Shown: in pieces, positions 13,443-22,982 of the stretch
Layout: every line of letters begins with the position of its first letter
Numbering within the stretch: position 1 is the stretch's first letter
Source of the DNA: CAVYHJ01 sp963768165 [NCBI: uncultured bacterium]
GTDB lineage: Bacteria > UBP4 > UBA4092
DNA length: 64,000 nt
Reading direction: 5' to 3'
NCBI GenBank assembly: GCA_963768165.1
Contig: CAVYHJ010000007.1
Location: 1-64,000, forward strand
Position numbers and translations under genes: made by a program
The notes under the pieces: generated by a model
What the model was told of the DNA's origin: nothing
The model's database searches: none
What the model saw: only the letters and a program-made list of their open reading frames with translations

Positions 13443-16358
13443 CTAAAGTATTTGAACTCCGACAATCTTCCATTTACCTGCAATGTTTTCGAAATGAAAA
13501 CAATTTGTTTCAGTGGCAGGGATTAATTTATTATTGTCCCTTTGACGTAGCAGTATGATCCACTTAACATAGATTTCCGCACGATTATCCTCGATCCTCC
13601 AGGCATGTTCCGGCGGTATTTCATAATCGAATGTAATATATTTATATTTTTCAATAAAATCAGTGATTTCTTTATTCTTATCCAAAAGCGTCGGATAGTT
13701 TGGGGAGAAGGTTGACATAAATAAAGACGCATTACTGGATAAACATGCTTTCCGATAATCATTCAATACAGAAAAAATATGATTCGCTTCATTATTGGTT
13801 TGAGAGGAATATATTTTACTGTAGTCTAACGCTGATTTATTAAAAATCGGAATTGTCTCCAGCTTGGAATTATTTTTGAATTCAAAGAAAACCATCCCGA
13901 TAGTAGCAAGTGTTGCTATAACAAGAATTGCCAGGATCAATATTTCAAAAATTTTCTTGCTCCGGTCTCCAATTCCTCTGTGACCTTGAGTATAGTTCCA
14001 TTGAAATATCAGCCAAATTATAATGCAGAAGAACGTAACCAAAGTTATCCCAAATCCTATGGAGAACGAAAGCGGTTGATATATAAATTCCACATGATGT
14101 TTACCAAAAGGAACGGTTACGGCTTGAAACAGATAGTTAGCACGAATAATCTGGACTTTATTATTATCAATATACGCTTTCCACCCGGGATAATAAGTAT
14201 CATTGAGAACGATGATCCCATCGGTGGGAGTATTCACATTTATAATAATCCGGCTGGGAGAAAGGATATTTATAGTAAGTGGTATAGGGATTTGAGCCGT
14301 TGTAAAAAAATGCGCGGTATCCTTGGAATTTTCAGTGACAACAAAAATAGTACTATCAAAAGAATCAGATAATAATACATTTAGTGCTTCATTTTTATTA
14401 AATACATTAACCCAATTTGAGACAAAGAAGGTTCTGGGTTGGCTGCCTACGACTTCATATAGATAGGAATCCTGGTGATATTTCAAAAGAAGGCGCGGGT
14501 CATCTAATGTTTCTGCCGATAGAATATATTGAATATTGGCAACCGCCAACATAGGTAACCGTTTATAAAGTTCTTGTTTTCTCTGTTCTGTGGTCATGGT
14601 TATCCAAGGTAATTCCGTCGGTCCCATGAATTCATAATATCTTTCCAAGCCTGTGGGCGTATGGGAATGGAAATTGCCAATTCCATAGTTCATACTGAAA
14701 GAACGATAAAGTATAGAGAGGCTACTCGCATAATCATTAGGATTTTCCAACAATTTATTGGAATATGTATAGATGCGAAAAAGTCCGGGGTCTTTTTTCA
14801 GATAGTCAACTACAGGAGGGATTTTCCGCACAGATTGGCGGGTGTAGAGTTTATTTAAATCCAGACGTAAAGCGGCACTATAAATTCCCAAGTCTATAAT
14901 TAAGATTATCAGAATCCCATATTTAAAAATGAATAATGAGATTTTTTTGTAACCCCACAAGACCAACCAAAAACAGGAAATGATAAGGAGTAGTCCATGG
15001 TAATAGGAATCCATTTTACGTGACATAATGGTTATACTCCTTACATCAAAACTTTTCAGAAGATTCACAAGGTTGTAAAAATGAATCATTATCATGAGTA
15101 ATAATATTCCCAAAACAAAGGGTACTATTAGGCACATTTCAAAAAATAATATCCGGAAATATGGGCTAAAACACTTTTTAAGAGGGTGACAAATTTCATC
15201 GAACATAAACCCGCTTACTATGGCAAATGAAAAATCCACAAACAACAGGTATCGTCCTTGCGCCTTATATAAATTCAACAGGGGAATATGCCGAAGAACT
15301 AAAAAAAAAGGTGAATATTTTCCAATCGCCAGAAGTAAAGCAACTAAACCCGTATAAAAATAAAATTTAGAATAAGCAGACTTTTTAATGGAAGCCATCC
15401 ACAATCCGGTAAATAGAATTGGTAAAATTCCAAGATAACCACATGTTTCAGAAAAACTGAGCCCCGATTCATTTAATGCCCCCGGTGGATAGGGGCCTCC
15501 CATGATAAATGGGAATAGAAATCGAATCAGGTGAGTCCACGGCAAGGAACCAAACGCTTCATCCTCATATCCCAATCCCTGCCCACGATAGGACTGTGTA
15601 AGCAATTCGGCAAAAGGAATTGTGAATAGTGCCGAGAGCCCTATCGCCGTGGTTATAAATATAACCAGAGGATAAAAACTAGTCTTTAAAAAATCCATAT
15701 TCCTTAGACAAAATTCGGACTGGCGAAAGAGGAAATAAATAATGGAAAAGAAGAAGATATTTAGGGTAATTTGTGGGTGACTCCCTGCGATGCAAAATCC
15801 CATTAATAATCCTGCAAATCCGATGTAAAGGAGTTTTCTCTTTCTAAAATAGCATTCTAATAGAATGAGGATAATGGGAAACCAAGAAGCCATATCTATG
15901 GTAACCGGTTGACAGAGTTGACAAACCATATACCCGCTATAAGTGAATATGACTGAACTCATCATTGAACCCATAATAGAAATGTTCATAATACGCGCAT
16001 AAAAATACATCCCGACTGAAGCGAGTAGAAAATGGAATACAATATAGTAGTTCATGGCAACGGGTGGCGAAAACAGTAAAAAGAACAGTAGGTTTACAGG
16101 GTAATAGAGTCCAGTCGCATAGTCCACCCCAAGTGGATAACCACTACAAATCAAATCTGTCCATAATGGGAATTGGCCATGCAGTATACTACGCGCGACA
16201 TACGACCGCCAGGGAATCAGAACCAGACGAATCACATTTTCATAAAAAAAGCCCCGTAAGAAGATCGCAGGCCCATAGAAAAGTAAAATTAAACCAACCA
16301 AAATGGCGAGTGCCCAGAATTCTTTACTTTGTGATTTTCTTTTAAATTGCTGGCTCAT
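13443..16358 (-). CDS. YfhO-family membrane protein with NTF2-like C-terminal tail
   Basis: 971 residues counted from ATG 16358; a GTG two codons upstream is possible. Residues 1-520 hold about a dozen hydrophobic segments of the YfhO type. Then comes a soluble part with YfhO signatures (NDTYYPGWKAYIDN, GKHHVEFIYQP) and another helix near residue 800. YfhO proteins are thought to take part in sugar decoration of lipoteichoic or other surface glycans (known for Gram-positives). The last ~125 residues, with a W...I.DNRAEIYVKW segment and FENIAGKWKIVGV at the end, look like an SnoaL/NTF2-like domain, an unusual addition. It follows the GT4 fusion gene with a few bases between, so they form an operon. 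Confidence 0.75.
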   Translation of the reverse strand: MSQQFKRKSQSKEFWALAILVGLILLFYGPAIFLRGFFYENVIRLVLIPWRSYVARSILHGQFPLWTDLICSGYPLGVDYATGLYYPVNLLFFLLFSPPVAMNYYIVFHFLLASVGMYFYARIMNISIMGSMMSSVIFTYSGYMVCQLCQPVTIDMASWFPIILILLECYFRKRKLLYIGFAGLLMGFCIAGSHPQITLNIFFFSIIYFLFRQSEFCLRNMDFLKTSFYPLVIFITTAIGLSALFTIPFAELLTQSYRGQGLGYEDEAFGSLPWTHLIRFLFPFIMGGPYPPGALNESGLSFSETCGYLGILPILFTGLWMASIKKSAYSKFYFYTGLVALLLAIGKYSPFFLVLRHIPLLNLYKAQGRYLLFVDFSFAIVSGFMFDEICHPLKKCFSPYFRILFFEMCLIVPFVLGILLLMIMIHFYNLVNLLKSFDVRSITIMSRKMDSYYHGLLLIISCFWLVLWGYKKISLFIFKYGILIILIIDLGIYSAALRLDLNKLYTRQSVRKIPPVVDYLKKDPGLFRIYTYSNKLLENPNDYASSLSILYRSFSMNYGIGNFHSHTPTGLERYYEFMGPTELPWITMTTEQRKQELYKRLPMLAVANIQYILSAETLDDPRLLLKYHQDSYLYEVVGSQPRTFFVSNWVNVFNKNEALNVLLSDSFDSTIFVVTENSKDTAHFFTTAQIPIPLTINILSPSRIIINVNTPTDGIIVLNDTYYPGWKAYIDNNKVQIIRANYLFQAVTVPFGKHHVEFIYQPLSFSIGFGITLVTFFCIIIWLIFQWNYTQGHRGIGDRSKKIFEILILAILVIATLATIGMVFFEFKNNSKLETIPIFNKSALDYSKIYSSQTNNEANHIFSVLNDYRKACLSSNASLFMSTFSPNYPTLLDKNKEITDFIEKYKYITFDYEIPPEHAWRIEDNRAEIYVKWIILLRQRDNNKLIPATETNCFHFENIAGKWKIVGVQIL

Positions 16359-16365
16359 AAGCACT

Positions 16366-18729
16366 TTAAAAAAGCTTAGATATTAAGCTATCGAAATTTT
16401 TATTCTTCAAGCAAGCTTGATAAAACAATGCCGCTTGAAGTGTGAATTGAGTTGACCACGTATTTTGGAAGGAAGAATAGATATCGAATGGAAATGAGTC
16501 TTGAATATAGGAATAAATCCCGCCAAATGCATTCGTATGTTTGTTATCCCGGCACTGGGCTGAACGTAGAAATTGTAAGACCTTTTTGGCATGGTGTAAG
16601 TAATGTTTATCACCAGTTAAGGCAAACAAGAGACATTCCATTCTAGCGGCTTGCGCTGTTGCATCCGTAACATACATACGCGCATGATGATTATTTTCTC
16701 CTTTTACAAGAGAATATTTTTCTAGTAGCGCACCCTTGGGGAGAGACATTTCTATTGTCCATTGAGCTGCTTTTTGTACCGCTTCAAGATATCTTTTATT
16801 CCCATTTTTTACATAAAGAAATAATAATCCTTCCATCGCGTATAAATGAGAATGAGTATAAATTTCCGGTACATTGGATTTTTCACGTATTGCTCCTGAA
16901 TCTATTTGGCAGGAAAGAACCCAGTCACAGACTTGTATCGCACTGCTGTGATATTTGGCGTTATTCGACAAGTCACCTAATTTCCAGAGACCAATGGCAA
17001 GTTTGGCGTGAAGACAGGCGCTGTCATATTGAAATCCAGGGAGATTATGCGACCATTCTTTTTTTTCTGAATCAAAATAAGAAAGAAATGATCCATTGGA
17101 TAATTGCATTTTGCCAACCAGAAAATCTCCGATTTGTTTCGCTGCAATAAGATATTTCGATTCACGGGTTTGTAAATATAGTTCACAAAAAGCGTTGAGG
17201 ACAATTCCGGCATCAAAACTATAATAGTGGGGGATGAAATGCATGGTTTGACGATCAATTCCGAATGGGATTGCACCGAATTCATTTTTGGATTGGTCAA
17301 GACACTGCTGCGTCAGTAAATATTTCCCCGCCTCATTGGCCCAATACCAATATCTCCGGTCTTGGATTAAATCGAACAAATGCAGCAAAAGGCTAATCGA
17401 ATATGCGGTAATTTCATTATACGTCCCTGCATAACGACCGGAGGAGAGGTCGTAATGATGACAGAATGACCCATACAACGACGATGTCCTGTCACGGTTT
17501 CGGATATCCGTTTCCAGCAGCCAGTAGACTCCGTGAGAAACCAAGGATTCAAATTCATGAGTTGTATTTTTTTGAACAGACCTAAGAATAGAATCCAATC
17601 GCTGGGCGTAATAGCCGGAATCCAAAATATTTTCCGCAAATATCCTCCCATTGCGGGAATACTCTATCAACCGAGGAGAATGAATCGTATCTGATAATAT
17701 ATCCACCATCCGGTCCGTGGTCAGGGTACTCTCCGCATACATTCCTGCATCTGATTCTTTAAGAAAATTGCGTAAAGCCGATCCCCCAATCGCAAGAATC
17801 GGTAATCCACACATGCAATATTCAAAAGTTTTGGTAGGGATCGCGTAATCCAAACAAGGGTCATTTTTCAGCATTACCAAACCCAAATCTGCCTCCGCAA
17901 GATATTGCGGCACGTCGGAATAAGCGACCAGTCCTTTCCATTGAACATATTTATTTACTCCAAGATGATTTATCAACGCGTGAAGTTTGTCCAAAGCGCC
18001 CTGCTCATCCATTCCCAAAATAATCAACTCCGTACGCAGATGATGAGTGACAACTTTGGAAAATACCACAAGAAACTTTTCCAATTCCTGTAATGGCCCT
18101 ATGGTTCCAGCATAGACTATGCGGAAATCTTTTGCGTGTTCGCTACTCCCGTTGGGATGAAATAATTGAGAATCAATTCCGGTATAAAGAGTATGCGATT
18201 TGCATTGTAAAGAAGGAATAATTCTGGAAAGTTCTGGAGAAGTCAATATGCATGAATCCGCGAAATACAATACGGTTTTCTCGATGAATCGAGGAAACCA
18301 GATCAGGAATGGATTGGGTTTTATCTTACCCAGAGAGACAGCATTATTTACCCAAGGGTCACCAATGTCAATCACATAGGGGATGCGAAATAGGAATTTT
18401 ATAACCAACGCCGCGAGAGTGAAATAGGCCGGAGGGGAAATACAATAACAAACTTTAATCTCCTTTTTTCTTCGCTGACATAATTTCAAATAGGTGAAGA
18501 AATAAAATAAAAAATGACGATGATGATTTGGGTAAGGATATAGATAGAACAATTCGACATGGGTAGCTTGCTCGGGCATGGGACCGATTTCTTCAGGAAC
18601 CGTTGGAATGATAAAATGAAATTGAGTGGATTTCGAAATGAAGTTTACCAGTCGTGTATAAGGGCCTAATTTAACTGGGTGAAAATGTTGCATAATGACT
18701 AAAATGGACTGTTTTGTAGAATTGGGCAT
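16366..18729 (-). CDS. Glycosyltransferase family 4 fused to an (alpha/alpha)6-toroid domain
   Basis: 787 residues. Residues 1-400 form a GT-B fold: an N-terminal Rossmann half with IVMQHFHPVKLGPYTRL, then a C-terminal half with RIVYAGTIGPLQELE (nucleotide-sugar side), EADLGLVMLKN and PTKTFEYCMCGLPILAIGG, the GT4 donor site. Residues about 410-780 are repeated helical hairpins with aromatic-rich loops (FIPHYYSFDAGIVLNAF, TDATAQAARMECLL, FQNTWSTQFTLQAAL). They resemble six-hairpin glycosidase/epimerase folds such as the GlcNAc-2-epimerase or C5-epimerase groups. I infer that sugar transfer and a processing step are joined in one polypeptide. No signal peptide or membrane span, so it is cytoplasmic. 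It lies upstream of the YfhO gene in the same operon. Confidence 0.75.
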   Translation of the reverse strand: MPNSTKQSILVIMQHFHPVKLGPYTRLVNFISKSTQFHFIIPTVPEEIGPMPEQATHVELFYLYPYPNHHRHFLFYFFTYLKLCQRRKKEIKVCYCISPPAYFTLAALVIKFLFRIPYVIDIGDPWVNNAVSLGKIKPNPFLIWFPRFIEKTVLYFADSCILTSPELSRIIPSLQCKSHTLYTGIDSQLFHPNGSSEHAKDFRIVYAGTIGPLQELEKFLVVFSKVVTHHLRTELIILGMDEQGALDKLHALINHLGVNKYVQWKGLVAYSDVPQYLAEADLGLVMLKNDPCLDYAIPTKTFEYCMCGLPILAIGGSALRNFLKESDAGMYAESTLTTDRMVDILSDTIHSPRLIEYSRNGRIFAENILDSGYYAQRLDSILRSVQKNTTHEFESLVSHGVYWLLETDIRNRDRTSSLYGSFCHHYDLSSGRYAGTYNEITAYSISLLLHLFDLIQDRRYWYWANEAGKYLLTQQCLDQSKNEFGAIPFGIDRQTMHFIPHYYSFDAGIVLNAFCELYLQTRESKYLIAAKQIGDFLVGKMQLSNGSFLSYFDSEKKEWSHNLPGFQYDSACLHAKLAIGLWKLGDLSNNAKYHSSAIQVCDWVLSCQIDSGAIREKSNVPEIYTHSHLYAMEGLLFLYVKNGNKRYLEAVQKAAQWTIEMSLPKGALLEKYSLVKGENNHHARMYVTDATAQAARMECLLFALTGDKHYLHHAKKVLQFLRSAQCRDNKHTNAFGGIYSYIQDSFPFDIYSSFQNTWSTQFTLQAALFYQACLKNKNFDSLISKLF

Positions 18730-18870
18730 TAGTTTAATCTTAATTATACATATAACAGTGTCATTTTAGGAGAAAAATCTTACAAAACTTTATATCCTTA
18801 TATTTAACAATAGTTTACAGAGGTCATACTTTTAACAAACTAAGTGGTTTTATTATCTTGTTGACTTGCT

Positions 18871-19848
18871 TTAGACCAGATGGCAGGAGACCCAGTGACC
18901 GGGGGATTTTTCTTCGAGATGAGGTTCGGATTCCCGGCATTGGGGAAATTGGGCAATGGGACACCGGGTATGGAACCGGCAACCGCTGGGAGGATTAATG
19001 GGACTCGGAACATCACCTTGCAAGACAATCCGTTCTTTTTTAACTTTTGGGTCAGGGATGGGAACAGCGGACAAAAGTGCTTTGGTATACGGGTGCATGG
19101 GATTTTTATAAAGATCTGTTCGATTTGCTAATTCGACTATTTTGCCCAGGTACATGACAGCGACCCGGTCACTGACATGTTCGATAACACTCAGGTCATG
19201 GGCAATCAAAAGATAACTGAGTTTAAATTTATCCTGTAAATCTTGCAGCAAATTAATAATCTGCGCCTGGATGGATACATCGAGAGAGGAGACAGGCTCA
19301 TCGGCGACAATCAATTCAGGTTCGAGAGCCAAAGCACGGGCAATTCCAATGCGCTGCCGCTGCCCACCGGAAAATTCATGCGGATATCGGTACATGTGTT
19401 CAGGATTAATCCCGACAGATTCCAAAAGATATGCTACCCGGTCTTCTTTTTCTTTGCCTTTTGCCAATTTAAAGATACTGATTCCCTCTCCCACGATATT
19501 GCCGATGGTCATGCGGGGATTCAGGGAAGAAAAAGGGTCCTGGAATATCATTTGAATATATCGCCTGTACGGACGCATTTGGCTATTGGTAAGAGTCACT
19601 AAATTGGGTGAATCTTTGAAATAGACTTCCCCTTGGGTCGCGGGAATGAGTTGCAGAATAACCCGACCAGTGGTGGTCTTGCCGCAGCCTGACTCGCCGA
19701 CCAATCCAAGAGTTTCGCCTTTATGGACATCAAAACTAACACCGTCCACGGCTTTGACATGCCCCACCGTTTTACTGAATACGCCTTTTTTGACAGGGAA
19801 ATATTTGATTAAATTATTCACTTTCAGTAAAACGTTATTGGATTCCAT
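18871..19848 (-). CDS. oppF: Oligopeptide ABC transporter ATP-binding protein OppF
   Basis: 325 residues from ATG 19848, a start that overlaps the oppD stop by 14 nt; the frame continues upstream but the family N-terminus ([16 protein letters not shown]) fits this start. Walker A is [15 protein letters not shown], the signature is [17 protein letters not shown] and Walker B is [14 protein letters not shown]. The C-terminal oligo_HPY region with CRFHTRCP and a later Cys is typical of OppD/F and may bind an Fe-S cluster. It powers uptake of short peptides together with OppD. It is the last gene of the oppABCDF operon. A 98-bp piece of its 3' end is copied at 9021-9118. Confidence 0.93.
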   Translation of the reverse strand: MESNNVLLKVNNLIKYFPVKKGVFSKTVGHVKAVDGVSFDVHKGETLGLVGESGCGKTTTGRVILQLIPATQGEVYFKDSPNLVTLTNSQMRPYRRYIQMIFQDPFSSLNPRMTIGNIVGEGISIFKLAKGKEKEDRVAYLLESVGINPEHMYRYPHEFSGGQRQRIGIARALALEPELIVADEPVSSLDVSIQAQIINLLQDLQDKFKLSYLLIAHDLSVIEHVSDRVAVMYLGKIVELANRTDLYKNPMHPYTKALLSAVPIPDPKVKKERIVLQGDVPSPINPPSGCRFHTRCPIAQFPQCRESEPHLEEKSPGHWVSCHLV

Positions 19849-20845
19849 TGAATAAATCCTTTGCCAAAAAACATCGGGAGAAATGGGTGGGAGCAATTTC
19901 TTCCAATTGCGGAATATCCGTTTTACATTTATCAATCACTATCGGGCAACGGGGATGAAAACGACAGCCGCTGGGAAAGTGTAAAGGGTCGGGTACAACA
20001 CCTTCGATGGTTTTCAATCGGGATTTGCCAGTAATGGTGGCGTCAATATCCACCCGCGGGACAGATTCCAACAACCCTTTGGTATAGGGATGAGAAGGAT
20101 GATAAAAAATATCGTTTACGGGAGATTGTTCTACAATTTGTCCGGCGTACATGACGGCGACCCGGTCAGCAAATCCAGCAATTACACCCAAATCATGTGT
20201 AATCATTAAAATGGATGAGTTTAATTTTTGTTTGAGTTCCCGCATTAAGTCCAAAATCTGTGCTTGCACGGTCACATCCAGTGCGGTGGTCGGTTCATCG
20301 GCGATAATCAGCGACGGGCTGCAAGCGAGAGCCATGGCAATCATGACCCGTTGCCGCATTCCGCCGGAGAGTTGATGAGGATATTCGTGGATACGTTGAT
20401 CGGGAGAGGGGATACGCACCAAATCCAACATGCGTTCGGCTTCTTTGTAAGCATCTTTTTTAGACATTTTCCGGTGGATTTGAAACACTTCCGCAATCTG
20501 ATTCCCAATGGTAAAAACAGGATTGAGGGAAGTCATCGGCTCCTGAAAAATCATGGCGATTTCATTGCCACGCACCGCACGCATTTCTTTTTCAGGAAGT
20601 TTTAATAAATCGCGCCCTTTGAAGAAGATTTCTCCGCCAACGATTTTTCCGGGCGGGTCTTGTACCAGACGCATAATGGACAGGGACGATACACTTTTCC
20701 CGGAACCGGATTCTCCAACAAGACCAAGCACTTCTCCCGGTCGAATATCGAAACTGACTCCGTCTACCGCTTTGGAGACACCTTCCGGCGTGCGGAAATG
20801 CGTTTGTAGATTCTTAACTTCTAATAATTTTCCATTGATTGCCAT
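19835..20845 (-). CDS. oppD: Oligopeptide ABC transporter ATP-binding protein OppD
   Basis: 336 residues. Walker [17 protein letters not shown], signature [17 protein letters not shown], Walker [15 protein letters not shown], and the C-terminal CRFHPRCP tail with further cysteines. It forms the ATPase heterodimer with OppF. The gene ends inside the start of oppF (14-nt overlap) and begins 18 bp after oppC, so expression is coupled. Length and motifs are standard for the family. Confidence 0.94.
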   Translation of the reverse strand: MAINGKLLEVKNLQTHFRTPEGVSKAVDGVSFDIRPGEVLGLVGESGSGKSVSSLSIMRLVQDPPGKIVGGEIFFKGRDLLKLPEKEMRAVRGNEIAMIFQEPMTSLNPVFTIGNQIAEVFQIHRKMSKKDAYKEAERMLDLVRIPSPDQRIHEYPHQLSGGMRQRVMIAMALACSPSLIIADEPTTALDVTVQAQILDLMRELKQKLNSSILMITHDLGVIAGFADRVAVMYAGQIVEQSPVNDIFYHPSHPYTKGLLESVPRVDIDATITGKSRLKTIEGVVPDPLHFPSGCRFHPRCPIVIDKCKTDIPQLEEIAPTHFSRCFLAKDLFNGIQ

Positions 20846-20863
20846 AAGTAAATAAATTATATT

Positions 20864-21970
20864 TTAAGATTTGGGATCGAATGCGTCACGCAAACCATCC
20901 CCTAAAAAGTTAAATGCTAAAATAGATACGAAAATGAACAACCCGGGAATTAAAATCCAGGGATGTTCTTCTATAACAGCTACATTTTTGGCCGCACTCA
21001 ACATATTTCCCCAACTTGTTTGTGGTTCTACAATACCTAGACCCAATAAACTTAACGCCGACTCTCCGAGAATATATCCTGGGATACTTAGTGTAGCAGA
21101 AATGATAGCAAAGGATAACGTGTTTGGTAAAATATGGCCGATTATAATTCGGGGTGTAGATGCACCCAATATTCGCGCGGCGAGCACGTATTCTTCTTCT
21201 CTAAGAGAGAGTACAATTCCTCGTATAATCCGGGCAAGGCTGGCCCAACTAATAAAACTTAGTATGATAATAATCATCAAATATACTTGAATGGAGTTTA
21301 AATTAAATCCAAGAAAAGCGGCACGAAGCGTGAGCATTAAAAACAGGGAGGGGATCATCATGACAATTTCAGTGGATCGCATAATACAATAATCTGTTAA
21401 ACCTCCAATATACCCGGAAATTCCGCCAATAATCATTCCTAGAGAAAATGAAATGAGAATACCTAAAAGACCAATGGATAAGGAAATACGCCCGCCATAA
21501 ATTATCCGTGAAAAAACATCCCTTCCGCTGGCATCCGATCCAAATAAAAATAATAAAGCCGGTTCTTGTACGCCAAACAAATGTAAGGCTCGGTGCGTCT
21601 TATTTCCTTCAAGAAATTCTGTGCGGTACATAAAAAACTGGATTGGATAAGAATGGGTGATATCTGGTATATATTTCCGTTCAAAAGTTTCCCGATCCAG
21701 TTGAAACGCATAATGATAAACAAAAGGTCGAAAATGCAGGTTACCCTTGGAATCAATGAAATGGATTCGAGTGGGAGGCTGGTTTGCATTTTGGCGAAAC
21801 GTTTCGTCAAATGGGTACGGTGCTACCCAACTTGCAAAAATAGCAGAACAATATAGAATAACCAATACTACCAGTCCAATCATTGCTATTCGATGACGTC
21901 GTAGCCGGCGAAACGCAATTTTAAGGGGAGAGTCACCTTTTTGTCGTTTTGTTGAAAATAGTGTAAGCAT
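20864..21970 (-). CDS. oppC: Oligopeptide ABC transporter permease OppC
   Basis: 368 residues. An N-terminal membrane helix (IAMIGLVVLVILYCSAIFAS) is followed by a periplasmic stretch longer than usual, carrying YPIQFFMYRTEFLEGN. The BPD permease core has the EAA-type loop EEYVLAARILGASTPRIIIGHILPN that contacts the ATPases. The family region SDASGRDVFSRIIYGGRISL is intact. Three bases separate it from oppB. It forms the membrane channel with OppB. Confidence 0.92.
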   Translation of the reverse strand: MLTLFSTKRQKGDSPLKIAFRRLRRHRIAMIGLVVLVILYCSAIFASWVAPYPFDETFRQNANQPPTRIHFIDSKGNLHFRPFVYHYAFQLDRETFERKYIPDITHSYPIQFFMYRTEFLEGNKTHRALHLFGVQEPALLFLFGSDASGRDVFSRIIYGGRISLSIGLLGILISFSLGMIIGGISGYIGGLTDYCIMRSTEIVMMIPSLFLMLTLRAAFLGFNLNSIQVYLMIIIILSFISWASLARIIRGIVLSLREEEYVLAARILGASTPRIIIGHILPNTLSFAIISATLSIPGYILGESALSLLGLGIVEPQTSWGNMLSAAKNVAVIEEHPWILIPGLFIFVSILAFNFLGDGLRDAFDPKS

Positions 21971-21973
21971 TGG

Positions 21974-22939
21974 CTAAGAATAACGTATCCGGGGATCGCT
22001 AATTGCTAACAAAACATCTGCCAGCAGATTTCCCAAAATTAACAGTACTCCGCCCATCAAAATGTCACCCATGATCAAAAATATGTCCTGTTGTAGGACG
22101 GCATCCAGCATAAGTCTTCCTAATCCGGGCCAGGCACAAATAATTTCGATTAAAGCCGCACCGCCTAATAGGGCGGGTAATTCATATCCAAATAAGGTAA
22201 TCATTGGATTGATAGAATTACGCATTACATGCTTCCAAATAATTGTTTTTTCCTGTAATCCTTTTGCGCGCGCGGCAATAACGAATTGTGCATGTAAGTT
22301 TTCCAGCATGTTACTTCGCATAATCCGGGATAGGCTGGCGATAGAACCGATTCCCAAAGCGGTCGCTGGAATGATTAAGTGATACATCACATCAAGAATT
22401 TTCCCCATAAATGAGAACGAATCGTAACTCGCCGAAGTCATCCCTCCCGTTGGGAGCCATCCTGTCACGGAAGCAAAATAAAGAAACAAAAACGAAATGA
22501 AGAAACTCGGTAGTGACATCCCAATATAAGCGAAAAATGAAAAGAATTTATCCGAAAAAGAATATTGTTTCACGGAGCACAAAATTCCAATCGGAATCGC
22601 AATCCCCCAGGAAATAATCAGGGCCGTCAAACCCAGAATAAAGGTGTTCCATAAGCGTACTTTGATTAAAAAACTGACTGGAGTATGGTACGCAAAAGAA
22701 TAACCCATGTTCCCATGAAGAATGTTTTTTAACCAGGAGAAATATTGAATATACCAGGGTTTATCGAGATTAAATTGGGCTCTCATCTGGTTTAGAGTCT
22801 GTTCAGAGATCTGCGGATTCATCCGCATCTGGTCAAAATAATCTCCGGGAGCCAATTGGATTACCAGAAAGCATAAAAAGGTCATTCCAATGAGCAAAGG
22901 GATGAGTTGTAACAACCGTCTAATGATGTAATGGAACAA
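21974..22939 (-). CDS. oppB: Oligopeptide ABC transporter permease OppB
   Basis: 321 residues. The start is TTG at 22939: AGGGAG stands 7 bp upstream, and no in-frame ATG precedes the first membrane helix (LLQLIPLLIGMTFLCFLVIQ). The family signature LAPGDYFDQMR follows. The EAA loop reads FVIAARAKGLQEKTIIWKHV, then NSINPMITLFGYELPALLGG. Six hydrophobic segments, as expected. Partner of OppC; 43 bp after oppA. Confidence 0.93.
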   Translation of the reverse strand: MFHYIIRRLLQLIPLLIGMTFLCFLVIQLAPGDYFDQMRMNPQISEQTLNQMRAQFNLDKPWYIQYFSWLKNILHGNMGYSFAYHTPVSFLIKVRLWNTFILGLTALIISWGIAIPIGILCSVKQYSFSDKFFSFFAYIGMSLPSFFISFLFLYFASVTGWLPTGGMTSASYDSFSFMGKILDVMYHLIIPATALGIGSIASLSRIMRSNMLENLHAQFVIAARAKGLQEKTIIWKHVMRNSINPMITLFGYELPALLGGAALIEIICAWPGLGRLMLDAVLQQDIFLIMGDILMGGVLLILGNLLADVLLAISDPRIRYS

Positions 22940-22982
22940 TTTTTATCTCCCTGGCAGGAAATAAGATAAGCCGGGGAAATTA

